A stretch of DNA of 64,000 nt from Jiella pelagia. Lineage in GTDB: Bacteria > Pseudomonadota > Alphaproteobacteria > Rhizobiales > Rhizobiaceae. Positions 8,823 to 17,209 of this stretch are shown here, piece after piece. The notes under the pieces are model-generated. The model was not told the origin of the DNA and made no database searches. It saw only the letters and a list, made by a program, of their open reading frames with translations. The DNA lies in contig NZ_CP114029.1 in assembly GCF_026898155.1 (NCBI RefSeq), forward strand, positions 3,142,001 to 3,206,000. Reading direction: 5' to 3'. How positions within the stretch are numbered: the stretch's first letter is position 1; each line of letters begins with the position of its first letter. The position numbers and the translations under genes were made by a program.

Positions 8823-8840
8823 GTGACGGGTAAATGACGA
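8823..8840 (-). promoter_or_regulatory. Pho-box-like repeat upstream of phnG
   Basis: Read on the minus strand, TCGTCAT and CCGTCAC are separated by 4 bases, the 11-bp period of PhoB sites (consensus CTGTCAT N4 CTGTCAT). It is oriented toward phnG and lies upstream of the PhnF-type palindrome. The match is weaker than the Pho boxes near 10800. Combined phosphate-starvation and PhnF control is inferred. Confidence 0.45.
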
Positions 8841-9040
8841 TTCGCCCGACGCTCGCCTGCGCCGTGCTTCACTCGTCCGCGACGAGAATCGATGTCGCAC
8901 GGGCCTGCAGCCAGCCTGCGACCCCGAGATCGGCTCGCACCGGCCTTGAGAGGTCAGGGTCGGCAGAGCGAGTTGGGCGGCCGGATGGCACGAGCGCCTG
9001 CCGGATTGCGCCGGACGTCCCGGGAAACGGAGCAGCCAAG

Positions 9041-9793
9041 ATGACGGCACATTCCAGCGCGGGCATCGCGAGGTGGCGGCAGATCGCCGACCATCTGCGC
9101 CTCGACATCGCCGAGGGACGGCTTTCCGACATGCTGCCGAGCGAGGCGCGGCTGGCCGAACGCTTCGCCGTCAACCGCCACACGGTGCGCCGGGCGATCG
9201 CGACGCTCGCCGAGGAGGGGCTGCTGGCGGCCACCCGCGGGCGCGGCACCTTCGTGACGCCCCGGCCGGGCCGCATCGCCTATCCCGTCGGCTCGAGCAG
9301 CCGCTTTTCCGAAAATATCGGCGCCGCCTCCCGCGAGCCCGGCGGTTCGATGATCGGCGCCATGCGCGAGGCGGCTCCGGCCGACGTCGCCGGCCATTTC
9401 GGCTGCCGCACTGGGGCGCCGCTGGTCCGGCTGGAGCTGCTGCGCGTCGCCGACGGCGCTCCGCTGATCGTCTCGACCGTCTGGTTCGAGGAGGCGCGGG
9501 TGCCCGGCATCGTCGCCGCCTATGCCGAGGCGGGCTCGATCACCAATGCGCTCGCCAGTCTCGGCTATGTCGATCAGCGCCGGCGGTGGACAAGGGTCGC
9601 GGCGGTCGCGGCGGAGGCGGGCGACGCCGAGCATCTCGCCTGTCCGCTCGCGGCGCCGCTGATCGCGACGACCAGCCTCACCGTCACCGCGGCAGGCGAG
9701 CCGCTGCAATTTGCCCGCTCGCGCTTTCTCGGCAGCCGGGTGGAACTGGTCTTCGATCACGCCGGCGAAGCCAAGCCGCCCGAGGGAGGCTGA
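9041..9793 (+). CDS. phnF: GntR/HutC-family phosphonate regulator PhnF
   Basis: Transcriptional repressor of the phn genes, 250 aa. The N-terminal winged helix is clear: WRQIADHLRLDIAEGRLSDM, then LPSEARLAERFAVNRHTVRR and EGLLAATRGRGTFV. The C-terminal half is a UTRA ligand-binding domain (PLVRLELLRVADGAPLIVST and LQFARSRFLGSRVELVFD). The start is ATG 9041; a longer upstream reading would run through the promoter. It is divergent from phnG, with the 20-bp palindrome between them. It probably senses a phosphonate or a breakdown product. Confidence 0.92.
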   Translation: MTAHSSAGIARWRQIADHLRLDIAEGRLSDMLPSEARLAERFAVNRHTVRRAIATLAEEGLLAATRGRGTFVTPRPGRIAYPVGSSSRFSENIGAASREPGGSMIGAMREAAPADVAGHFGCRTGAPLVRLELLRVADGAPLIVSTVWFEEARVPGIVAAYAEAGSITNALASLGYVDQRRRWTRVAAVAAEAGDAEHLACPLAAPLIATTSLTVTAAGEPLQFARSRFLGSRVELVFDHAGEAKPPEGG

Positions 9794-9815
9794 CGGCCCG
9801 CGTCTCCGAAAGCCC

Positions 9816-10727
9816 TCAGTCTGGGAAGATCGGGTTCGACCAGGCGAGCTTGCCCTCATGGTCGCAGACGACGACGCGGCACCAGTCGCCGGCGACGCGC
9901 TTCAGCGAGAGTTCGGCCGAGGTCAGCGAGCCGTCCTGCGAATAGGCGGTCTCGGCCCGGCTGCCGCGGCCGACGAGGGAGATCATCCGGGCCGGCGAGG
10001 TGCGGATGGCGAGGGTGTCGCCCACTGTCTCGATCGCCTCTATCGCCGGCCCCTGGCTGGAGTAATAGAGCCCGGCCTTCATCGCCGAAAGAAGCGCCTG
10101 CGGCTCGTTGCGCTCCGCCTTGACCATCATCCAGCCGCCAAAGCTGTCGGAGATCTTCAGATGCGCGTCGTCGGTGGCGTAGCCGGTGAGGTGCCGGTGT
10201 CCCTCGTTCAAAAGCTGGTCGAGCAGCGCCGTGCCGTCGCCGCGGCCGGTCTCGATGGCGCATCCGGTGTTCCAGATCTCCACCGCATGGGCGACGTCCG
10301 CCAGCGCCCGGCCGTCCTCGATGGTCAGCGACGACCATTGCGGATGGGCGATCCCGACGAAGGCGCCGGCATCGCGGGCTCGGCGCGCCAGCGATTCCAT
10401 CCGCTCGTCGGGAAACGGCGGGTCGAAGTCGGCCGGCAGGCCGCAGGCGAGAACGTGCCAGATCTCGCCTTGGCTGTTCTGCGGCGCGTGGATCTCGGCG
10501 CCGAGGATGGTGGTGAAATCTTCGCCACGATAGTCGTTCGTTTCCGTGATCGGAAAGTCGAATTTCGCCAGAAAATGATCCGACAGGCACAGGAAGTCGT
10601 AGCCCATCTCCCGGTAGTGCGCGCACACCTCGCCGGGCGATCTCGCCCCGTCGGAGCGGGTGGAGTGGGTATGGATGTTGCCGCGCAGGAAACGCCCCTC
10701 GGCAAAAAAGACCTCGCGACCGTCCAT
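9816..10727 (-). CDS. PHP-domain phosphoesterase
   Basis: A metal-dependent phosphoesterase of the polymerase/histidinol-phosphatase (PHP) superfamily, about 303 aa. Motifs in order: GNIHTHSTRSDG (two metal-binding His), GYDFLCLSDHF, ILGAEIHAP, GIAHPQW and YATDDAHL. I chose the ATG at 10727 because GGGGA precedes it. The most upstream ATG (10778) would lie inside a Pho box; 10742 is another option. It converges with phnF and diverges from the importer operon. It probably releases phosphate from an organic phosphoester during phosphate starvation; the substrate is unknown. Confidence 0.85.
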   Translation of the reverse strand: MDGREVFFAEGRFLRGNIHTHSTRSDGARSPGEVCAHYREMGYDFLCLSDHFLAKFDFPITETNDYRGEDFTTILGAEIHAPQNSQGEIWHVLACGLPADFDPPFPDERMESLARRARDAGAFVGIAHPQWSSLTIEDGRALADVAHAVEIWNTGCAIETGRGDGTALLDQLLNEGHRHLTGYATDDAHLKISDSFGGWMMVKAERNEPQALLSAMKAGLYYSSQGPAIEAIETVGDTLAIRTSPARMISLVGRGSRAETAYSQDGSLTSAELSLKRVAGDWCRVVVCDHEGKLAWSNPIFPD

Positions 10728-10776
10728 CTCGTCAATCCCCATCGATGAAAAAGTGAATGATCCTTCCGACGCTGCC

Positions 10777-10794
10777 ATGACGTCACGATGACAG
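10777..10794 (-). promoter_or_regulatory. Pho box for the PHP phosphoesterase gene
   Basis: Read on the minus strand, CTGTCAT CGTG ACGTCAT has the two 7-bp units and 4-base spacer of a PhoB site. The first unit is perfect and the second has two changes. It lies about 50 bases before the likely start of the PHP gene. It also argues against translation starting at 10778, which would put the site inside the gene. Confidence 0.7.
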
Positions 10795-10806
10795 GGCTGC
10801 GGCGGC

Positions 10807-10846
10807 TGTCATCGCGCTGTCATCGCGCCGATAACGAGACGTCATC
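10807..10846 (+). promoter_or_regulatory. Pho box for the ABC importer operon
   Basis: CTGTCAT CGCG CTGTCAT at 10807-10824 is a perfect tandem PhoB site. A further in-phase unit, ACGTCAT, lies 22 bases on at 10840-10846. The array ends about 54 bases before the start of the binding-protein gene. This places the importer under PhoB control with good confidence. Confidence 0.85.
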
Positions 10847-10900
10847 TCACCGGTCTAAAAGGCGGCGTCAAATTCCCCCTCTACCGGATGGTATCCCTCC

Positions 10901-12049
10901 ATGACCTTTACGAATCCGATCAGCCGCCGTTCGATGCTGAAGGCCGGCGTCGCCTCCGCGACTGTTCTCGCCGCCCCCGCCGTGTTCACCCGGCCGGGCT
11001 TCGGCCAGAGCTCGGGCACCGTCAACGTCTTCACCTGGGGCGACTACGTCCAGCCGAACATGGTCGCCAAGTTCGAGAAGGACACGGGCATCAAGCTCAA
11101 CCTCTCCACCTACGGCTCCAACGACGAGGCCACGCAGAAGCTCAAGGCTTCCGGCGGCAAGGGCTTCGACGTGATCTTCCCGTCGGTGACCAACATCGCC
11201 AACTACCAGGACGGCGAGAACTTCCTGCTGCAGCCGATCGACGAGGAGAAGGCGAAGGTCGGCAACGTCATCCAGTCGATGTACCGCGACTCGATCCAGC
11301 TCGGCGCGGTGCAGAACGGCCAGCGCGTCGCCATCCCCTTCAACTGGGGCACCGAGGCGATCACCTATGACGCGTCCGTCTTCGACGACGCCACCGACGC
11401 CGACGTCTCCTACGGCATGCTCTGGGATCCGCGTGCCGCGAACAAGGCGGCCTTCCGACAGAAGTCCGTCCTGATCGGCACCGGCCTCTATCTCGACGCC
11501 ATGGGCGAGCTCCAGTCGAACCGGATGCTCGACGTCTACAAGAGCGAAGAGGACATGCGCCGGGTCTTCGACAAGGTCGCCGCCTTCATCGTCGAGCACA
11601 AGCAGAACTTCGGCGCGTTCTGGAACAATGCGACGGAGGCGCTCAACGCCTTCCAGCAGTCCGGCGCCGTCGTAGGCCAGACCTGGGATTCGACCGGCCT
11701 GCTGCTCAACCGCGACAACGAAAAGCTGAAGTACCGCATGCCGAAAGAGGGCGGCATGACCTGGATGGACTCCATGGCGATCCCCTCCGGCGCGGAAAAC
11801 CTCGAACAGGCTTATGCCTTCGTCAACGCCATGCTGGACCCGGCGATGGCCGGCATCATGAGCGCCAACACCGGCTACAACTCCTGCGTCGACGGCGCTG
11901 CGCAGCTTGCTGGCGAGACCTACGCCAAGCAGTTCCAGGAAGTCTACACCTCCGAAAACCTCGCCAATCTCTGGTGGTGGCAGCCGGATGCGCCGTTCTT
12001 CGCCGCCGGCCAGCAGGAATATGCCGAGCGCATCACCAACGCCTCCTGA
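10901..12049 (+). CDS. PotD-like ABC transporter substrate-binding protein, Tat-exported
   Basis: Periplasmic binding protein (382 aa) of the spermidine/putrescine (PotD) fold family. It has a twin-arginine signal, SRRSMLKAG at residues 8-16, followed by a hydrophobic stretch ending near FGQ. The mature protein opens with the family pattern VNVFTWGDYVQPNMVAKFEK. Later, IPFNWGTEAITYD and MTWMDSMAIPSGAENLEQAY are typical binding-cleft segments. It heads an operon with ATPase and permease genes and lies just behind a perfect Pho box. The cargo is therefore more likely a phosphorus compound, such as an aminoalkylphosphonate or phosphodiester, than a polyamine; that is inference from regulation. 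Confidence 0.88.
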   Translation: MTFTNPISRRSMLKAGVASATVLAAPAVFTRPGFGQSSGTVNVFTWGDYVQPNMVAKFEKDTGIKLNLSTYGSNDEATQKLKASGGKGFDVIFPSVTNIANYQDGENFLLQPIDEEKAKVGNVIQSMYRDSIQLGAVQNGQRVAIPFNWGTEAITYDASVFDDATDADVSYGMLWDPRAANKAAFRQKSVLIGTGLYLDAMGELQSNRMLDVYKSEEDMRRVFDKVAAFIVEHKQNFGAFWNNATEALNAFQQSGAVVGQTWDSTGLLLNRDNEKLKYRMPKEGGMTWMDSMAIPSGAENLEQAYAFVNAMLDPAMAGIMSANTGYNSCVDGAAQLAGETYAKQFQEVYTSENLANLWWWQPDAPFFAAGQQEYAERITNAS

Positions 12050-12090
12050 GGCGGGGAAGGCTGGGCGTCACGACCAAGGTCGACGTCTGC

Positions 12091-12120
12091 GGCGCGCGAG
12101 CCTGACTGGCCTCGCGCGCC
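12091..12120 (+). promoter_or_regulatory. Stem-loop after the binding-protein gene
   Basis: GGCGCGCGAG and CTCGCGCGCC form a 10-bp GC-only stem around a 10-base loop, 41 bases after the stop. No T-run follows, so it probably stabilises the binding-protein mRNA or attenuates downstream expression rather than ending transcription. Confidence 0.55.
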
Positions 12121-12162
12121 GTCATCGAATCCAGGGCCGTTCCGGCGGCTCGTTCGGGAAGG

Positions 12163-13110
12163 GTGCGAGAATTGGACGACCTGCAGCCGATCGAAAACCA
12201 CAATCAAGACTGGATGAGGACGATGTCGCGCCCGGCGGTGCGGATGTCCTACGCGGCGACGATCGATCATCGCCTGATGCGCCCCTTGTGCCTCGCTCTC
12301 GAGGCGGCGAGCGGCCGCGCCCGTCTTGAAAAGCTCTATCGGGAATATCTGAGCGATCCAGCGAGCGGCGATTTCTTCGCCGAGGCGATCTCGCGCATGA
12401 ACATCAGCCTCGCCGCCCGCGGCACCTCGCGCATCCCGCGGACGGGGCCGCTCGCCGTCGTCGCCAACCATCCCTACGGGGCGATGGACGGCATCGCCCT
12501 CGGCTGCCTGCTCGGGCGGGTGCGCAGCGACGTCCGGATCATCGCCCATTCGGCGCTCGCCCACGTGCCGGAACTTGCCGAAAAGCTGTTCGCGATCGAT
12601 TTTTCGGGCACGAGAGAAGCCGAGCGCGGCAACATCAAGGCCCGGGCCGAGGCGCTCAAGCATCTCAAGGGCGGGGGCTGCCTGATGGTGTTTCCGGCCG
12701 GCGCGGTGATGACGACGCCGCATCCGCTCGCCCGGAGCGCCGTTGAACTCGGCTGGGGCCCGCTGTCGGCCCGACTGATCATGCGTTCGGGCGCGACCGT
12801 CCTGCCGGTGCACATGCCCGGGCAGAATTCGCGGCTGTTTCAGATTGCCAGCCACATGTCGCAATCGCTTCGCTATGCCCTGCTATTCCATGAGGCGGCG
12901 CGGATGATCGACGGGCGGATCGCCCTGACCGTCGGCAGGCCGATCGAGCCTGCCGTGATCGCCGGTTTCCACGATGCGGTGGCGCTGACGCAGTGGCTGC
13001 GCTGGCAGGTATTCTCGCTCGGCAAGCAAGGCGTGCCGGACGAGCCGGACTTCTTCGCCGGCCTGTTCGAGGACGAGGCCAGCGACAGCGAGGCGATGCC
13101 GGCTGTTTGA
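12163..13110 (+). CDS. PlsC-like lysophospholipid acyltransferase family protein
   Basis: A glycerolipid-type acyltransferase of 315 aa. The catalytic HX4D motif is seen in VVANHPYGAMDGIALG near residue 106. The glycerol-3-phosphate-binding-like block is VFPAGAVMTT, and VLPVHMPGQNS follows. It resembles the acyltransferases used in phospholipid and ornithine-lipid synthesis. The start is uncertain: GTG 12163 has weak spacing, while TTG 12172 has GGAAGGG at 7 bases. Its place between the binding protein and ATPase genes of a Pho-controlled importer is unusual and suggests a role in membrane remodelling under phosphate stress (inference). Confidence 0.82.
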   Translation: MRELDDLQPIENHNQDWMRTMSRPAVRMSYAATIDHRLMRPLCLALEAASGRARLEKLYREYLSDPASGDFFAEAISRMNISLAARGTSRIPRTGPLAVVANHPYGAMDGIALGCLLGRVRSDVRIIAHSALAHVPELAEKLFAIDFSGTREAERGNIKARAEALKHLKGGGCLMVFPAGAVMTTPHPLARSAVELGWGPLSARLIMRSGATVLPVHMPGQNSRLFQIASHMSQSLRYALLFHEAARMIDGRIALTVGRPIEPAVIAGFHDAVALTQWLRWQVFSLGKQGVPDEPDFFAGLFEDEASDSEAMPAV

Positions 13111-13134
13111 GGCATCGGGGGAGACGGGCCGATC

Positions 13135-14280
13135 GTGGCGCGTCGCATTGGAGTGAGGGAACTATCGGAATGGATGGAAAGAGCGTCGAGGCTCGCCGGC
13201 GTCACCATGGTCTTCGATGGCTTCACCGCCGTTCACCCCACCGATCTTCACATCCCGGCCGGCGAGTTCCACTCGATCCTCGGTCCCTCCGGCTGCGGCA
13301 AAACCACGCTTCTGCGGATCCTCTCGGGGTTTCAGCGGCCGAGCGGCGGCCATGTCCTGATCGGCGGCGAGGCGGTCGATCATCTGCCGGCCAACCGCCG
13401 GCCGACGGCGATGATCTTCCAGAGCCTGGCCCTGTTTCCCCGCATGAGCGTGCGGGAAAACGTCGCCTTCGGCCTGGAGGCGCGGGGCGTCTCGAAACGG
13501 GAGCGGATTGCGCGGGCCGACGAGCTTCTGGCTCTCGTTGCACTCGAAGCCCATGCCGACAAACGCCCCGACCAGCTGTCCGGCGGCCAGCGCCAGCGCG
13601 TCGCCGTGGCAAGGGCGCTGGCGGTCGAACCCGCCGTCCTGTGCCTCGACGAGCCGCTCTCGGCGCTCGATCTGAAGCTGCGCCAGCACATGCGCAGCGA
13701 GTTGCGCTCCCTGCAGAAGCGGACCGGCGTCACCTTCATCTACATCACCCACGATCAGGGCGAAGCGCTGACCATGTCCGACCGGATCTCGGTGATGAAC
13801 AAGGGGCGGATCGAGCAGGTCGGCACACCCACCGCGGTTTACGACGCGCCGGCGACGGCCTTCGTCGCGGGCTTCGTCGGCGAGCAGAACGTCTTCACCG
13901 GCAAGGTGACGTCGGTCGAAAAGGAGTTCGCCAGGATCGACGGCCCGGGCGGCACCTTCACCGGCCGGCGCACGCCGGACGTCGCCCTCGGCGATCAGGC
14001 CCTTCTGATGGTTCGCCCGGAACGCACCGGGCTCGTCGATGGCGACGGCAACGGCAGCGGCGTCAACCGCCTGACCGCGCGGGTCGAGGGCCGGGAACTC
14101 GAAGGCCCCTATCTCAACCTCGTCACCCGCGACGCCACAGGCCGTCGGATCGTCCTCCACCTTGCCAATGACGGCAGCGTCCATCCCGCCACGGGGGCGA
14201 CGGTGATCGGCTTCCGGCCCGAAGACGCGATCGTCATGCCGGTGGCGGAAAGACCCGTCGCTGCCGCAGCGGAGCACTGA
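13135..14280 (+). CDS. PotA-like ABC transporter ATP-binding protein
   Basis: ATPase of the Pho-controlled importer, up to 381 aa from GTG 13135 (ATG 13174 is an alternative). Walker A is GPSGCGKTT, the Q-loop region MIFQSLALFPRMSV, the signature LSGGQRQRVAVARAL, and Walker B LCLDEPLSALD, followed by the switch His in YITHDQGEAL. The C-terminal 130 residues form a TOBE/MOP-like regulatory domain (VRPERTGLV, GFRPEDAIVM). The permease gene starts 2 bases after its stop. Confidence 0.93.
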   Translation: MARRIGVRELSEWMERASRLAGVTMVFDGFTAVHPTDLHIPAGEFHSILGPSGCGKTTLLRILSGFQRPSGGHVLIGGEAVDHLPANRRPTAMIFQSLALFPRMSVRENVAFGLEARGVSKRERIARADELLALVALEAHADKRPDQLSGGQRQRVAVARALAVEPAVLCLDEPLSALDLKLRQHMRSELRSLQKRTGVTFIYITHDQGEALTMSDRISVMNKGRIEQVGTPTAVYDAPATAFVAGFVGEQNVFTGKVTSVEKEFARIDGPGGTFTGRRTPDVALGDQALLMVRPERTGLVDGDGNGSGVNRLTARVEGRELEGPYLNLVTRDATGRRIVLHLANDGSVHPATGATVIGFRPEDAIVMPVAERPVAAAAEH

Positions 14281-14282
14281 TC

Positions 14283-15546
14283 GTGGGCGCGCTGCTTCGC
14301 ACCTATGGCACACCGCTGACGACGGTGATCGTCCTCCTCGTCACCGTCTGGATCGGCGGCATGATCGCCGCCCCGCTGCTCACCATGGGCGAGCGCTCCC
14401 TCGTCCATGTCGACCGCAACGACGAACTCAGCCAGGCGAACAACGCCATCAACCGCTTGTCGCGGGACATCGCGACGATGGATTACGATCTTGTGGCGCG
14501 TGAGAAGGAACTGGCCGAACTGAGCGAGCCGCCCTCGTCAGACCCTGCCGGCGCCGGTGCCAGTTCCGGAGGAGGGGGAGGCGGCTTCATGGTGCCGGGG
14601 ATGAGCGTCCCCTCGGCCGGCAACCGGGCCGACGGCGGTGCGGCGACACCCTCGTCGCCGCTATTTCCCTCCTTCGGTGGGGGCCCCGGCGGCGCAAAGA
14701 CCGCCGAAAGCCTCGCCGAGGAGATCGAGGGGTTGAAGGCGAGGCGCGCCGTCGCCCAGGGGCAGATGGCTGCGCTCAAAGAGAAGCAGGCGGTGCTGAT
14801 CGAGGCCGCGGCCAACGCGCCGCGCTATTCGCTGGAGAACTACTCCTCGATCGAGCCGCTGCACCTGAAGATCTTCGTCAAGACGATCCTCTACGCCACG
14901 CTGGTGACCCTGATCGCCTTCGTCGTCTGCTATCCGGTCGCCTATTTCGCCTCGAACCTGAAGGGCGCGCTCGGGGCGGGTGCGATCCTGCTCCTCCTCG
15001 TCATCCCCTATTCGATCAACGAGGCTCCTGCGCGTTTATGCCTGGGTGATGATTCTGGCCCGCGAAGGCGTGCTGAACTCGGGCCTGCAGGCCTTGGGGG
15101 TCATCGGCAGCGATCCGCCGCAATGGGTGGCGTCGAACAATTCGGTCTTTCTGGTGATGGCCTACGCCTACATCCTGTTCATGATGTTTCCGCTGATGAA
15201 CACGCTCGGCACCCTCGACCGCAGCCAGGTCGAGGCGGCGCGCGATCTCGGCGCCTCGGTCTGGCGGGTGCATTACCGGGTGGTGCTGCCCCACGCCAAG
15301 CCGGGCATCGCGATGGGGGCGATCGTCGTCTTCATGCTGTCGGCGGGCGTCATCACCGTGCCGGAGCTCGTCGGGCGCGGCCTGCATCCGGACTGGTTCA
15401 GCCAGGTCATCTATCGTCGCTTCTTCGACACCGGGGACTGGAACCAGGGCTCGGCCTATTCGCTGATGCTGCTCGCCAGCTGCATCGTCTTCATCCTGAT
15501 GGTGCTGTCGGCCTTCCGCGTCTCGATCCGGGAGATCGCCAAATGA
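14283..15546 (+). CDS. PotB-like ABC permease with a large coiled-coil insert (frame broken by one extra base)
   Basis: First membrane subunit of the importer. As given, the frame breaks at 15021-15027, where GAGGCTC replaces GAGGTC. Removing one base gives SINEVLRVYAWVMIL and a 420-aa protein ending at 15546. TM1 is near residues 13-35 and the transport core begins near residue 195. The ABC-contact loop is EAARDLGASVWRVHYRVVLP. Residues of about 40-190 are extra compared with PotB: a coiled coil, a Gly/Ser/Pro-rich stretch, then a second coiled coil, predicted to lie outside the membrane. Usual family length is near 290 aa. The start is GTG. Confidence 0.85.
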
Positions 15547-16421
15547 GCACCACGATCGGGCGGCCCGCCGCAATGGATCAGGTTGCGATTTCCGCCGTTC
15601 CGACCGAGCGCGGCTATGGCCGCGGCATCGGTGACACGCTTCTGAAGGTCTATCTCGGCCTGTTTTTCTTCGTGCTCTTCGCGCCGATCGCGATCATGGT
15701 CGCCGCCGCCTTCAACGCCTATCCCTCGCCGTCGATCACCGTCTGGCAGGGCTTCACGCTGAAATGGTTCGCCGCGATCTTTGAGGATGCGCGGATGATG
15801 ACGGGGCTTTTCAACTCGCTGCTGATCGCCTGCGGCGTCATCGCCATCGCCATCCCGCTCGGCCTCGCCGGCGCGCTGCTTCTGACCCGGCTCGAAAGCC
15901 GGGCGAACGGCATCCTCTACACCATCCTCGTCGCGCCGATCATGATCCCCGGAATCGTTCTCGGCGTGACGACGATGATCTTCTGGCGCGACGCCTTCGG
16001 CGTCGATGCGGGGCTGTTCACCGCGATGATGGCGCAGACGGCCTTCATCGCCTCCTATTGCCTGCTGATGTTCATGGCCCGTCTCGCCCGCCAGGACCGC
16101 AGCCTCGACGAGGCGGCGGCCGATCTCGGCGCGACACCGTTCTTCACCTTTCGGCGCGTCACCCTGCCGTTCCTGGCGCCGACCATCGGCATGGCCTCGG
16201 TTCTCGCCTTCCTGCAGTCGATCGAAAATTTTCCGACCACCTTCTTCGCCATCGGGCCGGACTATACGCTGGTGACCGAGATCGCCAGCCGCATGCGCTT
16301 CGGCCTGTCGCCGATGATCAACGCCATCGGCGTCATCTTCATCGTCGTCACGGTCGTCGCCGCGCTTGTCTGGGCGAGCGGCCAGACCCGGGCGGAACGG
16401 CAGAACCGCGGCGACGCCTGA
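15543..16421 (+). CDS. PotC-like ABC transporter permease
   Basis: Second membrane subunit of the importer, 292 aa. The ATG overlaps the stop of the first permease (ATGA), indicating coupled translation. It has about six hydrophobic helices and the permease EAA loop DEAAADLGATPFFTFRRVTL, the contact site for the ATPase. The N-terminal 25 residues are hydrophilic. In the given sequence it appears fused to the N-terminal part of the first permease only because of the one-base insertion at 15021-15027. Confidence 0.92.
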   Translation: MSTTIGRPAAMDQVAISAVPTERGYGRGIGDTLLKVYLGLFFFVLFAPIAIMVAAAFNAYPSPSITVWQGFTLKWFAAIFEDARMMTGLFNSLLIACGVIAIAIPLGLAGALLLTRLESRANGILYTILVAPIMIPGIVLGVTTMIFWRDAFGVDAGLFTAMMAQTAFIASYCLLMFMARLARQDRSLDEAAADLGATPFFTFRRVTLPFLAPTIGMASVLAFLQSIENFPTTFFAIGPDYTLVTEIASRMRFGLSPMINAIGVIFIVVTVVAALVWASGQTRAERQNRGDA

Positions 16422-16504
16422 TCGGTCCACACCGGGGGGCGCCTCATGCGGCCAGCCGCCTTCCGTCCTTGCCCGGCATCACGGCTTTCGCCACAGTCGA
16501 AGCC

Positions 16505-17209
16505 ATGACCATCGAATTTCGCTGCCTCCCCGGCTGGAAGGGCAGGCTCCCCGAGCCGAAGCCCGCCATGGGCGCCTTGCCGGATTGGCTGAAGGCGATG
16601 CCGCGTAGCGCCGTCTCCGAACTTCTCGGCGGCGGCGAGGTGCGTACCGTCAAGCAGTGCCCGCCCTTCGTCGATGCGATGGGGGCGGGGATCGTCTTCC
16701 CTCTGATCGCCGATCTTCGCGTCGAGGAAGGCGTTTTCGAATGGGACAGCGGCCTGCCGGCCCACCCGCTGGCGCGGCTGACGCGCTCTCCGGTCGGGGT
16801 GCATCTGCCCGAGCAGCTGACCGGCTTTCCCGGCGCCGATCCCGAGCGCTTTGCAGTCAAGTTTACCAATGGCTGGACGATGCGGCTGCCGGAGGGCTGG
16901 TCGATGCTGTTTTCCCATCCGCACAACCGCCTCGACCTGCCGTTCCGAACCCTGACCGGGCTGGTCGACGATTTTGCCGGCGGCTTCGTGCACTTTCCGG
17001 CGCTTTGGGTCGATCCGGCTTTCGAGGGCGTGCTGGCGGCCGGAACGCCCGTGGCGCAAGGCGTGCTCGTCCGCCGTGCGGCGCTGACGATCTCCTGCCG
17101 CGAGATGGACGCGAAAGAGCTTGCCGAGAGCCTGGAATTGCAGGACGCGCTCGACGCCGATCCCGGGGTCTATCGCAAGCGCTTCAGGGCGAAGACCGCC
17201 CACGAGTGA
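16505..17209 (+). CDS. Conserved hypothetical protein, no signal or membrane segment
   Basis: A 234-aa cytoplasmic-looking protein. Recognisable blocks are RCLPGWKGRLPEPKPA, GALPDWLKAMP, VKQCPPFVDAMGAGIVFPL, FTNGWTMRLPEGWSMLFSHP and DFAGGFVHFPALWVD. These resemble a family of uncharacterised proteins of similar size in alphaproteobacteria and phages (DUF6065 is my best guess, not verified). It sits 83 bases after the importer operon on the same strand and could be co-transcribed. Its 3' end overlaps the convergent TPR gene by 26 bases. No function can be assigned. Confidence 0.7.
   Translation: MTIEFRCLPGWKGRLPEPKPAMGALPDWLKAMPRSAVSELLGGGEVRTVKQCPPFVDAMGAGIVFPLIADLRVEEGVFEWDSGLPAHPLARLTRSPVGVHLPEQLTGFPGADPERFAVKFTNGWTMRLPEGWSMLFSHPHNRLDLPFRTLTGLVDDFAGGFVHFPALWVDPAFEGVLAAGTPVAQGVLVRRAALTISCREMDAKELAESLELQDALDADPGVYRKRFRAKTAHE

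Noticed and set aside
14283..16421. A single 712-aa permease ORF
   Set aside because: It joins the N-terminal part of the first permease to the whole second permease through a frame that is wrong after the insertion at 15021-15027. Repair gives two normal subunits with an ATGA overlap.
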